Part shown: positions 4,883 to 13,819 of the stretch, one piece after another
Layout: each line of letters opens with the position of its first letter
Position numbering within the stretch: the first letter of the stretch is position 1
Origin: Candidatus Moraniibacteriota bacterium
GTDB lineage: Bacteria; Patescibacteriota; Minisyncoccia; Moranbacterales; UBA9337
Reading direction: 5' to 3'
DNA length: 16,159 bases
NCBI GenBank assembly: GCA_003510795.1
Contig: DOKP01000059.1
Span: forward strand, 281-16,439
Program-made: the position numbers and the translations under genes
Notes under the pieces: generated by a model
The model's input: only the letters and a program-made list of their open reading frames with translations
What the model was told of the DNA's origin: nothing
Databases searched by the model: none

Positions 4883-7800
4883 ATGTATAAATTTTTTTTA
4901 ATAGTATTATTATCAATAGTTCCGCTGGTAACTTGGGCGGATAATTCCGGAAACTCATCTGGCTTTTCTTGGTCCGAAAAAATCGGCTGGATTCATTTTT
5001 CCGGCGAGGATGCGGGCATTGATTACGGCGTTAAAATAAGCAATGACCAGATTAGCGGTTATATTTGGAGCGAGAAAGCTGGCTGGATTTCTTTAAATTG
5101 TTTCAATGATTTGTCTTGTAAGAGCCAACCTTATGGCGTAGTGTCTGACGGCGAGGGAAATTTGTCTGGTTTTGCTTGGAGTGAAAAAGGTGGATGGATA
5201 AATTTTAGCGGAGTGGGAGCAGTGGAATATCAGGTGCAGGTTGCCAGTAATGGCAATCTATCAGGTTACGCTTGGAGTGAAAAAGTTGGCTGGATAAATA
5301 CCAATGACAGTGGAGAATATTATGGAGTTCAATCTGAAGAAGGTGAGGCTTATTGCGAAGATTGTGTTCCTTGCAATCCGCCGGTTTTGGCTTGGGGTTT
5401 TGACGAAGGAATTGGCGCAGTCGCCCATGACGATAGTTTGCGTGGCAATAACATCACCAATGACGGGACTTTGGAAAACGGGCCGATTTGGCAAGAGCGA
5501 AGTGAATGTGTGAGCGGAAAATGTTTATATTTTGACGGAAATAATGACAATGTTAATCGTGCATATGACACAGATTTGAGTTTCAAAGAAAATAGTTTTT
5601 CAATCGGAACGTGGTTTAAAAGTCCGGCAGTCTCCATCCCCGCCTACCTGATGTCTCGTTATGACAGCGCCGGTTGGAAATTGTGGCTGGATGCGGACGG
5701 CGATGTTTGTTTTGGAATCGATGATGATGGGACTTGGAGTAGCGAAACTCCTGACGACTATACTTGCACAAGCGGAAAAAATTATGACAATGATACTTGG
5801 CATTATGTTTTGGCAAAAAAAGATTTTACCAATGGAATTTATATTTATTTAGATGGCACAGAAGTGGCATCTGATGTTTCTTTAAGCGCAGTCGGTTCAC
5901 TCTCGGGAACTAATCCAACTTTTTACACCGCCCTAAATTCAGACGGCATTAGTTCGCCATTTGTTGGATTTTTGGATGATGTAAAAATTTATTCTTATGG
6001 CAGAAGTGATGAACAAATAAGACAAGATTATAATGCTGGATCATCTGGTGCAAAAACAAATCGAGGCACCAGTGTTTCTATGGGAGACAAATCAGCAAAA
6101 TGGATGAGTGATGGCTTGGTGGGGTACTGGAAGATGGATGAGAGTTCTTGGAATGGAACGGCCGGGGAAGTGAAAGACGCTAGTGGGAATAATAATCATG
6201 GGACAGCTAGCGGTGGAGCAAGTACGACCGTTGGAAAATTTGGCAGTGGGGGTGGGTTTGATGGGACTGATGATTGGATTAATTTAGGCACCCCTTCAAT
6301 GGGGCTAACTGGAAATTTTACAGCTTCCGCTTGGGTTAACGCATCTTCACTTGGTGCTATCAAAACAATATTTACCTCAGGGAATACAGGAAGTAATTAT
6401 GGATATTTGAATTTTGGCGATAATTCAAGAATCCAGTTTACTGAAGATACGGGAGTAAGTATATATGGAAGTACACCGCTCGTTGCAAGTAGGTGGTATC
6501 ATTTTACTGTCGTTAAAAACGGAGATACCGGGAATAATATAAAGCTTTATCTAAATGGAATTTTGGATGGGAGTGGAAGTGTTGGAACAACGCAAGAATC
6601 TGGAATAAAATCAATCGGGGCTAGATATGAGGGCGGATCACCCAGCCTTGTCTTTAACGGCCAAATCGACGAAACCCGCATCTACAACCGCGCGCTATCA
6701 CCCGACGAAGTCAAACAACTTTACGCTTACGCTCCTGGGCCAGTTTTACATTTAAAAATGGATGAAAAATCCGGCACCACGGCGTTTGATAGTAGTGGGA
6801 ATGGGAATAATGGGACGATATCAAATGCTACTTGGGAGACTGGGAAAATTGGCAGTGCTTTGAAATTTAATGGAAGTAATAGTTTTGTGAATGCAGGAAG
6901 CGGATCAACTCTGGATAATTTGCGAGCTTTTACACAAAGTGCCTGGATAAAAGCAGAAGGTGAGCATGGTAATGGATATGGAACAATTATTTTCAAAGGC
7001 AATGGAAGTACTGTGCGAAAAAATTTCAGAGCCACCACTATTGGTCCGTCAAGTTATCAAAAAAGAATAGGTTTAGAAATTGATACCGATGCGACCAACC
7101 CGATTAGTTCAACTCTTAATGATTCTTATAGTTTGAATAAATGGGATTACTGGACAGTAACCTATGATGATACTGGTGATAGGAAAATTAGAATTTATAA
7201 AAATGGAGTAGAGGTTTCATCTTATTCTACTCAAACAGCTGGGACGGGATCTTTGGTGAGTGACGAAATCTATAATTTGTTAATTGGATCAGATAGCTAT
7301 ACAAATCCCTTTTACACATTTAATGGTCTTATCGACGATGTCAAAATCTACAACTACACTCGCACGCAAGAACAAATTCTCGAAGATATGGGCTCCTCCG
7401 CTGGCGCTTCGGCGTCCCGAGGGGTGGCGCTTAAGTCGCCTGTTTTAGATTTGAGTTTTGATGAAGGCCGAGGCGACACGGCCTATGACGCCAGTAGCAA
7501 TGGGAATAATGGCACATTGGTTTCAGGTGGGTCAGGCACGAACGCCACTAATACCGCCATGTGGGACAAAGGTGGGAAGTTTGGCGGGGCGATGGAGTTT
7601 GATGGGACGAATGATTATGTAAAAACGAGTTCAGGAGTATTTTCAACGCCAAGCAGTAGAACTGTATCTCTCTGGGCGTATGTTACAAATCCTCAAACTT
7701 CAACATATGCAGGAAGATTAATTTCCGAAAGAATTAGTAATGGATGGTTTTTTGCAGTTGGTGCAAATAATGTCATTAGATTTTATAATTCTGGCGGTAC

Positions 7801-9457
7801 GGCTTTAACTCGAGTCTCTGTTAATAATGCTATAGCTTTAAACACTTGGCAAAACTATGTTTTTACTTGGGATGGTTCAAATTCCGCATCAAACATTCAT
7901 ATCTATGTTAATGGCGTAGAAATTGAATATCAAACTTCTACTGATGGAGTTGGGCTGACCAATCCAGACGCTTCATATATTGCATTGGGCGACGATGGCA
8001 ATTTGCTTCATCAGGCGGTATGGGCCGGAAAGCTAGATGCACTTAAAATCTATAACTACGCGCTGGGTGATGACGAAATAAAAACCCTCTACAATGGCGG
8101 AGCAAGTTTGTCCATGGGTGGCGAGACAACCAGCGCCAATAATAACGGCACGACGGTGAGTGGCGACAATGCTAAATATTGCGTGCCAGGCGATACAGCC
8201 AGATGCGATAAGCCGGTTTTGGAACTCGACTTGGACGAGAAGACGGGTACGACTACTTATGATAGCAGTGGCAATGGGTATAATGGAACTCTGACTAATG
8301 GTCCAGTTTGGGATAGAGGAAAAAATGGGAGTGCATTGAATTTTGACGGGGTGGATGATTATGTGGATGCAGGAGATCTTGGAAACATGATTGAGGGGGT
8401 CAGCGGCCTGACTGTTAGCGCTTGGGTCAAATCACCCGTAGCTCAAATTTCCGGAACTGATATCATTATGGAAAAACAGGGTCAAACATTTATGCTTTGG
8501 TGGGATAACACTCAAAATGTTTACTTTAGAGCTTATAATAATGTTGGAACTACGGCTTCGGGGATTTTTACGGATGGAATAACGGATACGGATTGGCATT
8601 ATTTGACTGGCGTATATGATGGTGCAAATGTTTATATGTATGTTGACGGTGTGCTAGGGGCTACCGTCGCTAGCTTAAGCGGGCCAACGCAAAGTGGTAC
8701 CAACACTCTTAGAGTGGGCAGAGGGACCAATAGTTGGACTGGTCTTATCGACGACGTCAAAATCTACAACTACGCCCGCACCCCCGCCCAAATCGCTTGG
8801 GATTATAATCGGGGTAAAGAAATTAATTATTGGAAATTTGATGAAGGCACTGGCACGACGGTGCATGACGAAGGCGCCAATAAAAATAATGGCACCATCA
8901 CGGGCGCCACTTGGAAAAATGAAAGTGAGTGTAAGAGTGGAAAGTGTTTGTATTTTGATGGACTAAATACAAGGAAAGTTAATGCAGACACTCAAGATAA
9001 TATGACAAATATGACAGCGTGCGCTTGGGTCAAAGCCAGTGCCCTGACGAATACTGATAATGATGTCGAAATGGTAATTTTGGGCAAAGGTTTTTGGTTG
9101 GGAGTCAAGAATACCGGGACTATTAGATTCACACTTTATACTTCCGGCTCATTTCCTCAAATAGTTACTACCAATTCCATTAGTGCAAATCAATGGTACC
9201 GTATTTGCGGCGTCTCTTATGGTGTAGGTATCGCTCCAAAAGTATATATTGATGGGATAAGCGCAAATGGAACGGCAAACGGTGGAAATGGAACTTATAA
9301 CGACAGTACTGGTTTGGTTCGGATGGGAGCGGCTACAGATAATGATTACTATGCTAATTTCTACGGCTACATCGACGACCCCAAAATCTATAACTACGCT
9401 TTGACTGCCGAGCAAATTAAGCAGGATTATAACGGCGATGCAATGAGTTTTAGATAA
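4883..9457 (+). CDS. giant secreted surface protein with WSEK repeats and six LamG domains
   Basis: A 1524-residue secreted protein. I prefer the ATG at 4883 to the TTG at 4871: it gives a clean signal peptide (MYKFFLIVLLSIVPLVTWA, cleavage after A19) and no overlap with the upstream gene. Residues 27-140 hold four repeats of the form G-[FY]-x-W-S-E-K-x-G-W-I (Trp at 30, 62, 99, 131), common in CPR surface proteins. Six LamG / concanavalin-A-like jelly rolls follow at about 167-380, 411-613, 619-834, 852-1070, 1110-1303 and 1313-1512. Each opens with [FWL]-x-[FML]-D-E-x-x-G and [DN]-x-[ST]-G/N-N-x-N-N/G-G-T and closes with a [IL]-D-[DE/A]-x-[KR]-I-Y-[NS] strand. LamG domains commonly bind glycans or proteins, so attachment to a host or neighbour is a reasonable inference. 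There is no C-terminal anchor or sorting signal that I recognise. Parts are nearly identical at DNA level (7325-7357 and 8741-8773). Confidence 0.88.
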   Translation: MYKFFLIVLLSIVPLVTWADNSGNSSGFSWSEKIGWIHFSGEDAGIDYGVKISNDQISGYIWSEKAGWISLNCFNDLSCKSQPYGVVSDGEGNLSGFAWSEKGGWINFSGVGAVEYQVQVASNGNLSGYAWSEKVGWINTNDSGEYYGVQSEEGEAYCEDCVPCNPPVLAWGFDEGIGAVAHDDSLRGNNITNDGTLENGPIWQERSECVSGKCLYFDGNNDNVNRAYDTDLSFKENSFSIGTWFKSPAVSIPAYLMSRYDSAGWKLWLDADGDVCFGIDDDGTWSSETPDDYTCTSGKNYDNDTWHYVLAKKDFTNGIYIYLDGTEVASDVSLSAVGSLSGTNPTFYTALNSDGISSPFVGFLDDVKIYSYGRSDEQIRQDYNAGSSGAKTNRGTSVSMGDKSAKWMSDGLVGYWKMDESSWNGTAGEVKDASGNNNHGTASGGASTTVGKFGSGGGFDGTDDWINLGTPSMGLTGNFTASAWVNASSLGAIKTIFTSGNTGSNYGYLNFGDNSRIQFTEDTGVSIYGSTPLVASRWYHFTVVKNGDTGNNIKLYLNGILDGSGSVGTTQESGIKSIGARYEGGSPSLVFNGQIDETRIYNRALSPDEVKQLYAYAPGPVLHLKMDEKSGTTAFDSSGNGNNGTISNATWETGKIGSALKFNGSNSFVNAGSGSTLDNLRAFTQSAWIKAEGEHGNGYGTIIFKGNGSTVRKNFRATTIGPSSYQKRIGLEIDTDATNPISSTLNDSYSLNKWDYWTVTYDDTGDRKIRIYKNGVEVSSYSTQTAGTGSLVSDEIYNLLIGSDSYTNPFYTFNGLIDDVKIYNYTRTQEQILEDMGSSAGASASRGVALKSPVLDLSFDEGRGDTAYDASSNGNNGTLVSGGSGTNATNTAMWDKGGKFGGAMEFDGTNDYVKTSSGVFSTPSSRTVSLWAYVTNPQTSTYAGRLISERISNGWFFAVGANNVIRFYNSGGTALTRVSVNNAIALNTWQNYVFTWDGSNSASNIHIYVNGVEIEYQTSTDGVGLTNPDASYIALGDDGNLLHQAVWAGKLDALKIYNYALGDDEIKTLYNGGASLSMGGETTSANNNGTTVSGDNAKYCVPGDTARCDKPVLELDLDEKTGTTTYDSSGNGYNGTLTNGPVWDRGKNGSALNFDGVDDYVDAGDLGNMIEGVSGLTVSAWVKSPVAQISGTDIIMEKQGQTFMLWWDNTQNVYFRAYNNVGTTASGIFTDGITDTDWHYLTGVYDGANVYMYVDGVLGATVASLSGPTQSGTNTLRVGRGTNSWTGLIDDVKIYNYARTPAQIAWDYNRGKEINYWKFDEGTGTTVHDEGANKNNGTITGATWKNESECKSGKCLYFDGLNTRKVNADTQDNMTNMTACAWVKASALTNTDNDVEMVILGKGFWLGVKNTGTIRFTLYTSGSFPQIVTTNSISANQWYRICGVSYGVGIAPKVYIDGISANGTANGGNGTYNDSTGLVRMGAATDNDYYANFYGYIDDPKIYNYALTAEQIKQDYNGDAMSFR

Positions 9458-9463
9458 TCCTCC

Positions 9464-9498
9464 CAAACTTTCTCAAAGCTAAGTTTTGAAAAAGTTTG
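9464..9498 (+). terminator. long AT-rich hairpin after the LamG gene
   Basis: Arms 9464-9478 and 9484-9498 pair over 15 positions with one mismatch and one G-T pair, around a 5-base loop, starting 6 bp after the TAA. It is followed by AAAAAATATG rather than a T run, so it is not a classic intrinsic terminator; it may end or stabilise the LamG transcript. Confidence 0.45.
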
Positions 9499-9562
9499 AA
9501 AAAATATGTGTAAAACAATTTTCGCCAATTAAGAATATTACCACATTATTTAATTAACCAAT

Positions 9563-11308
9563 ATGACAACAACAAAAAATGCCTTATTCAAGAGTGGGGA
9601 AATTCGAAAAACTATTTATAAGAATGAATGGTGGTTTCTTATGTCGAGTGTTATTGCTTTTTTAGCTGATTTTTTGAATTCAGCTCAGCATTTCGAAAGA
9701 ATGAAGGCGAGGCACCTTAGCTTGATTTTTTTTATTTTTTGTGCCACTTTTTTTGTGTTTGGAATTTCTAAAGTCAGTGCGACAACGGGGGTTCAAAATT
9801 TGATTTATGTTGATTGCACGTCTGGTATTGATCAAGCGGGATGTGGAGAGATCGGATTACCGTGTGAGAGTGTGACATATGCAGCTCAATATCTCGATGG
9901 GGGCCTGGATGTGGCACACCCAGACACGATGTATATTAAGGGAACGTGTTCGATTGTCGGATCTACATCTTACAATGCCCCCACGGTTTACCCGCGTGGG
10001 AACTATTGCAAATTCACGACCTGGCCGGGACAACCACGAGCTTTTCTAGATGGAGGTGCGAGTCCGACCGGCACTGTGTTAGGGAAGACATATGTACGGT
10101 CAAATAATATTACTGTAGATAATCTCAAAATCAACGGAGAAGTATCGTTCAGATATTCGGATAATTTACTGCTCACTAACATCGAATTTTTCGGAGGAGG
10201 AACTACTGATTACACGAACCTAGGACAATGGAATGACGTATTATTCATTGAAGATTGTATGAATGGTATGGTTTTGAATAGTGAATTTCATGATGCCAAT
10301 GGAGCAAGTGCCTATGGTTCAATGGTAACGTATTATGGAAAATCTAATAGCGATACAACTCCTGCAAATTTCACGTTTCGCAATAACTCTTTCTATGTTA
10401 CACCAGGTTTTGCAAAACCATCTCTTGGCATATTTTTAAAGCAAAATTCCCGCATGGTTAATGTGGACCACAATTTTTTCTATAACCTTTGGGGTGGGGT
10501 TTTCACGTCAAACCAGGTTCCCAATGGAGACGTAGAGAACATTAACAACAATATATTCTCCTCATGTGGAAATTCTAGTACTGAACATGGAGCAATAACT
10601 CTTATGGCAAACCAATTAGACGTTAATATTTACAATAACACTTTTGTTAATAGTGTCTGGGCGGATATTGGAAACAAATGGAATCAAGTTACATTTGGAT
10701 CATGGAATAATTTATTCTATGGAACAACACCTTTTTATATTATGATATACAATAATTCTTCCATGAATTCTTTAGCTTATTACCTTAATTATAATGATTA
10801 TTATGATCCTAGCGCAACTCCATCATGGTATGATGAAGCCAATTTTACGACTTTCTCGTCATGGCAATCGCATATAATCGGATTATTAAAGGCAAATGTT
10901 ACAGAGGTAGATAGTTTATATGCCGACCCAGGATTTATCAACGCAAGCGGTTTATTCAATACTCCGTCCGATTTCAAGCGATCCTCATATCCCAGTAACG
11001 GACGAGGAGGGATATATCCATCAGCAATGGGAGCCTATATTACAGGAAATGAAATAATCGGTTATACGGATTTAGAAACCCCTCTTATTATCCGCTCTGA
11101 CGTTGACAATTCTTCCGCCACCAACACTACCGACGCACTTTTGACATTGCGAAATTCTTTGGGACTTTCGATGAACGGCACGGCGTGGATAAATTCAGCG
11201 ACGACTGGGGATGTGAATTGTGATGAAGTTTCTAATTCGACTGATGCACTTTTGATTCTCCGATATTCTTTAGGACTAAGTATGAATGGGACGAGTTGGT
11301 GTGAGTGA
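9563..11308 (+). CDS. secreted parallel beta-helix (pectate-lyase-like) protein with C-terminal dockerin
   Basis: A 581-residue protein from the ATG at 9563, or 535 residues from the ATG at 9701, which starts a standard signal peptide (MKARHLSLIFFIFCATFFVF..., cleavage after KVSA). The 46-residue extension from 9563 has no clear function, so 9701 is a serious alternative. After cleavage, IYVDCTSGIDQAGCGEIGLP opens a right-handed beta-helix with N-rich coils (for example NNITVDNLKINGEVSF, NFTFRNNSFYV, NINNNIFSSCG and LDVNIYNNTFVNS). The C-terminus (about 512-581) is a type I dockerin of two repeats, DVDNSSATNTTDALLTLRNS and DVNCDEVSNSTDALLILRYS, each with a calcium-loop-like start and an LGLSMNG end. 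Dockerins bind cohesins; none is visible here. No catalytic residues could be assigned. A decayed copy of the dockerin end occurs at 15269-15408. Confidence 0.82.
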   Translation: MTTTKNALFKSGEIRKTIYKNEWWFLMSSVIAFLADFLNSAQHFERMKARHLSLIFFIFCATFFVFGISKVSATTGVQNLIYVDCTSGIDQAGCGEIGLPCESVTYAAQYLDGGLDVAHPDTMYIKGTCSIVGSTSYNAPTVYPRGNYCKFTTWPGQPRAFLDGGASPTGTVLGKTYVRSNNITVDNLKINGEVSFRYSDNLLLTNIEFFGGGTTDYTNLGQWNDVLFIEDCMNGMVLNSEFHDANGASAYGSMVTYYGKSNSDTTPANFTFRNNSFYVTPGFAKPSLGIFLKQNSRMVNVDHNFFYNLWGGVFTSNQVPNGDVENINNNIFSSCGNSSTEHGAITLMANQLDVNIYNNTFVNSVWADIGNKWNQVTFGSWNNLFYGTTPFYIMIYNNSSMNSLAYYLNYNDYYDPSATPSWYDEANFTTFSSWQSHIIGLLKANVTEVDSLYADPGFINASGLFNTPSDFKRSSYPSNGRGGIYPSAMGAYITGNEIIGYTDLETPLIIRSDVDNSSATNTTDALLTLRNSLGLSMNGTAWINSATTGDVNCDEVSNSTDALLILRYSLGLSMNGTSWCE

Positions 11309-11380
11309 ATTAAATAGAATTATAGCGGTGGGGCGGTGAATTTTAGGTAGTTTTGATATGTTTTTTTTGTCGGATTTATA

Positions 11381-11428
11381 AAAATTAAAAGAGGGGTTAC
11401 GCGCTAATGAAAAATAATTTCAAGGCTT
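11381..11428 (+). repeat. direct repeat, copy 1, upstream of the Bro-N gene
   Basis: This 48-bp sequence aligns with 13863-13908 at 42 of 48 columns. The last 21 bp (11408-11428) are identical to 13888-13908. The inner part is a small palindrome around TGAAA-AATAA-TTTCA. It lies in the 189-bp gap before the 11498 gene. Confidence 0.65.
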
Positions 11429-11458
11429 GTCTAATTTTTAAAAATAATAATAAAATTT

Positions 11459-11479
11459 ATGAGCAACAAAAAATATTAA
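11459..11479 (+). other. diverged duplicate of the 11498 start region (ATG plus five codons, then stop)
   Basis: ATGAGCAACAAAAAA at 11459-11473 is one base different from ATGACCAACAAAAAA at the start of the 11498 gene, and flanking AT-rich bases are also similar. The upstream copy encodes only MSNKKY before TAA. It looks like a local tandem duplication of the initiation region; a leader peptide is possible but unsupported. Confidence 0.35.
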
Positions 11480-11497
11480 AAAATAATTATTAGAAAT

Positions 11498-12340
11498 ATG
11501 ACCAACAAAAAAGAATTAGCGATTTTCGAAAACTTTAAAATCCGTCGACATTATGACGAAAAAACTGAAACCTGGTTTTTTTCGGTTGTAGATATAATAG
11601 CTGCGCTTTTACAACAGTCAGATTTTCAGGCTGCTAGGAATTATTGGAAAGTACTGAAAAATCGCTTAAAAGCTGAAGGAAGTGAAGTGGTTACAAATTG
11701 TAACCGGTTGAAAATGAAAGCAGAGGATGGAAAAATGCGCGAAACAGACGCGGCAAACCCAGAAACAATTTTCCGCTTAATTCAATCTGTGCCGTCACCG
11801 AAAGCCGAGCCAATCAAGCTTTGGCTGGCAAAAGTCGGTTATGAGAGAATCCAAGAAATGGCTGATCCGGAAAGATCAGTGAATCGCGCCAGAGAAAATT
11901 GGGAAAAGCATGGACGGAGCAAAAAATGGATTCAACAAAGAATGATGGGGCAGGAAGTCAGAAATAAATTGACAGACTATTGGAAAGATAACGAAGTTAA
12001 AGAGCAAAATGAATACGCTATTTTAACCAATATTATACATCAAGAGTGGAGCAACCTAACAGTTAAAGGACATAAAAATCTAAAAGGACTTAAAGCTCAA
12101 AATCTTAGAGATCATATGAGTGATGCTGAATTGGTTTTCACGGCTTTGGCAGAATTAACCACGCGCAATATTGCTGAAAAAGAAAAAGCGATTGGTTTTA
12201 ATAAAAATGCCATTTCTGCTAAAAAAGGCGGAGCTGTTGCTGGACGAGCAAGAGAAGATTTTGAACTGCAGACAGGAAAGAAAGTTGTTAGCGGTGAGAA
12301 TTATTTAGCGCCAAAAAGAAAGAAGAAAGAAATAGGATAG
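11498..12340 (+). CDS. Bro-N domain (phage antirepressor / DinD-like) protein
   Basis: This 280-residue protein has a Bro-N domain at about residues 7-115: IFENFKIRRHYDEKTETWFFSVVDIIAAL near the start, then NYWKVLKNRLKAEG, and SVPSPKAEPIKLWLAKVGYERIQEMADPE at the end. Its C-terminal part resembles the DinD / BRO-like helical region: RARENWEKHGRSKKWIQQRM, then SDAELVFTALAELTTRNIAE, then the characteristic AKKGGAVAGRAREDFELQTG and ENYL ending. Bro-N domains bind DNA and are typical of phage antirepressors and mobile DNA, though free-standing chromosomal copies are common in CPR. The actual regulatory target is unknown. A weak promoter may lie at 11427-11456 (TTGTCT, 18 bp, TAAAAT). It stands with the ATPase gene between two direct repeats. 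Confidence 0.82.
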   Translation: MTNKKELAIFENFKIRRHYDEKTETWFFSVVDIIAALLQQSDFQAARNYWKVLKNRLKAEGSEVVTNCNRLKMKAEDGKMRETDAANPETIFRLIQSVPSPKAEPIKLWLAKVGYERIQEMADPERSVNRARENWEKHGRSKKWIQQRMMGQEVRNKLTDYWKDNEVKEQNEYAILTNIIHQEWSNLTVKGHKNLKGLKAQNLRDHMSDAELVFTALAELTTRNIAEKEKAIGFNKNAISAKKGGAVAGRAREDFELQTGKKVVSGENYLAPKRKKKEIG

Positions 12341-12379
12341 GTATATGACTGTTCCCAATTATCCCAGTGGCTTGAGGGT

Positions 12380-12399
12380 ATTGTAAAATCCCCGGCGTG
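12380..12399 (+). repeat. short intergenic repeat, copy 1
   Basis: The 20-bp ATTGTAAAATCCCCGGCGTG matches 13801-13819 with two substitutions and one indel. One copy lies just after the Bro-N gene and the other just after the ATPase gene, so each gene is followed by this motif. Confidence 0.4.
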
Positions 12400-12422
12400 G
12401 AAAAATTCAAATTTGCCAGATG

Positions 12423-12451
12423 TTGACACAAAAACGGGTTAAAGGTATCAT
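12423..12451 (+). promoter_or_regulatory. sigma70-like promoter of the AAA/DUF4143 gene
   Basis: A perfect TTGACA (12423-12428) and TATCAT (12446-12451) are separated by 17 bp. Transcription should begin near 12458, inside the left arm of the palindrome at 12453-12484. Confidence 0.65.
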
Positions 12452-12452
12452 A

Positions 12453-12484
12453 TAAATGTCATATATTACATAATATGACATTTA
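12453..12484 (+). promoter_or_regulatory. 12-bp perfect inverted repeat, probable operator over the start codon
   Basis: TAAATGTCATAT (12453-12464) and ATATGACATTTA (12473-12484) are exact reverse complements around an 8-bp spacer. The palindrome begins directly after the -10 box, covers the transcription start and includes the first ATG (12475-12477). It could be a repressor operator or an RNA hairpin that hides the first ATG and favours the ATG at 12508. Confidence 0.6.
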
Positions 12485-13794
12485 ATAAAAGTAATATAGT
12501 TAAATATATGGAAATTAATCAACTAAAAACAGTGATTTTAGATCAACGGGAAGAGATAGAGCTGCAACTAAAAACATCCATTAAGAGAGATGTTGATTTG
12601 GTGAAAATTAAAAAATATCTAAGTCACCCTAACATTCTAATAATCAGTGGCGTAAGAAGATGTGGAAAATCAACTTTGGCGGCCATGGCACTGGAAGGAG
12701 AAAATTTTGCGCATATTAATTTTGACGATAATGAGCTCTTAAATTTTAAAGATCAGGACTTCAATAAGTTAATGCAAGCTTTCTATGAAATTTACGGGAG
12801 TGACGTGGAATATTTTATTTTTGATGAAATTCAAAATATCCCCGGCTGGGAATTGTTTGCCGCCAAACTGAGGCGGACGAAAAAAGTAATTATTACCGGA
12901 AGCAACGCTAATTTATTATCCATGGAACTGTCGACGCATCTGACGGGCAGGCATATTGATTATTATCTGATGCCTTTTTCTTTTGCTGAATATTTAAGGT
13001 ATCAAGGGGTAAATTATAAACCCAATGATATATTTGTAACTAAAAAAAAGGCTCAGATAAATCAACACTTGAATCAATATATTAAATTGGGCGGCTTTCC
13101 GGAGGTTTATAAATTTGGTGACGTGATGGCTGAGAATATTTTTGATGATATTATCAATAAAGATGTTTTAATCAGAAAACAAATCAAATACAAAGCAGAG
13201 TTTAAAAAAATAGCCGCATATTTACTGGCAAATTATAGCCAAGAATTTACCTATAGCAAGCTCAAAAATGTTTTTGATATAAAGAACGTGCAGACGCTCA
13301 AAAATTATATCGAGTATCTCAGGGAAAGCTATTTGATATTTATTTTAGAAAGATTTTCTTACAAGCTTAAACAGCAAATCATTGCACCGAAAAAAATCTA
13401 TGCGATTGATAACGCCCTTTTGGGCAAAACGTCGGCTGAGTTTTCGGATAATATCGGAAAGAAGATTGAAAACATCGTTTTTTTGGAATTGATGCGACGC
13501 GAAGCGCGTGATGGAGAAAAGAAAACAATTTTTTATTTCCAAGATCATGCCGGTCGGGAAGTTGATTTTGTTGTAAAAAATGGAAAAAAAGTTGCGAAAC
13601 TAATCCAAGTGGCGTATTCTTTGGCACAAATAAAAACCAAAGAGCGAGAGTTAGCGTCTCTATTGATTGCTAGCGAACAACTTACGTGTGATAATTTATG
13701 CATCGTAACGATGGAGGAGGAAGGTAATGAAGAAATTGATGGCAAGAAGATAAAAATTATTTCCCTAAGTCAATTTTTATTGGATGTTGAATAA
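12475..13794 (+). CDS. AAA ATPase with DUF4143 domain
   Basis: This 439-residue protein belongs to the AAA_14 plus DUF4143 family. Walker A is GVRRCGKST (residues 59-67), Walker B YFIFDEIQN (113-121), the sensor-like segment ITGSNANLL (140-148) and a TGR arginine at 159. The C-terminal DUF4143 region (about 225-400) ends in a restriction-endonuclease-like segment with ENIVFLEL (332-339), REVDFVV (361-367) and IQVAYSL (377-383), though its residues are degenerate (Q in place of the usual E/K pair). Such proteins are widespread in bacteria, archaea and CPR and often act alone; the function is not settled, and a role in DNA transactions or defence is inference. The start is uncertain: ATG 12475 lies in the palindrome, ATG 12508 (MEINQL) lies after it. 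A short repeat (13801-13819) follows the stop. Confidence 0.87.
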   Translation: MTFNKSNIVKYMEINQLKTVILDQREEIELQLKTSIKRDVDLVKIKKYLSHPNILIISGVRRCGKSTLAAMALEGENFAHINFDDNELLNFKDQDFNKLMQAFYEIYGSDVEYFIFDEIQNIPGWELFAAKLRRTKKVIITGSNANLLSMELSTHLTGRHIDYYLMPFSFAEYLRYQGVNYKPNDIFVTKKKAQINQHLNQYIKLGGFPEVYKFGDVMAENIFDDIINKDVLIRKQIKYKAEFKKIAAYLLANYSQEFTYSKLKNVFDIKNVQTLKNYIEYLRESYLIFILERFSYKLKQQIIAPKKIYAIDNALLGKTSAEFSDNIGKKIENIVFLELMRREARDGEKKTIFYFQDHAGREVDFVVKNGKKVAKLIQVAYSLAQIKTKERELASLLIASEQLTCDNLCIVTMEEEGNEEIDGKKIKIISLSQFLLDVE

Positions 13795-13800
13795 AAGTGT

Positions 13801-13819
13801 ATTATAAAACCCCAGCGTG
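13801..13819 (+). repeat. short intergenic repeat, copy 2
   Basis: A 19-bp match to 12380-12399 (two substitutions, one indel), located 7 bp after the ATPase stop codon. Confidence 0.4.

Noticed and set aside
8675..8966. Frames on both strands in the LamG gene (also 5261-5852, 6727-7038 and 9149-9466)
   Set aside because: Shadows of a continuous 1524-codon gene with repeated LamG domains.
13345..13745. Minus-strand frames inside the ATPase gene
   Set aside because: Overlap a gene with intact Walker motifs and show no protein-like features.
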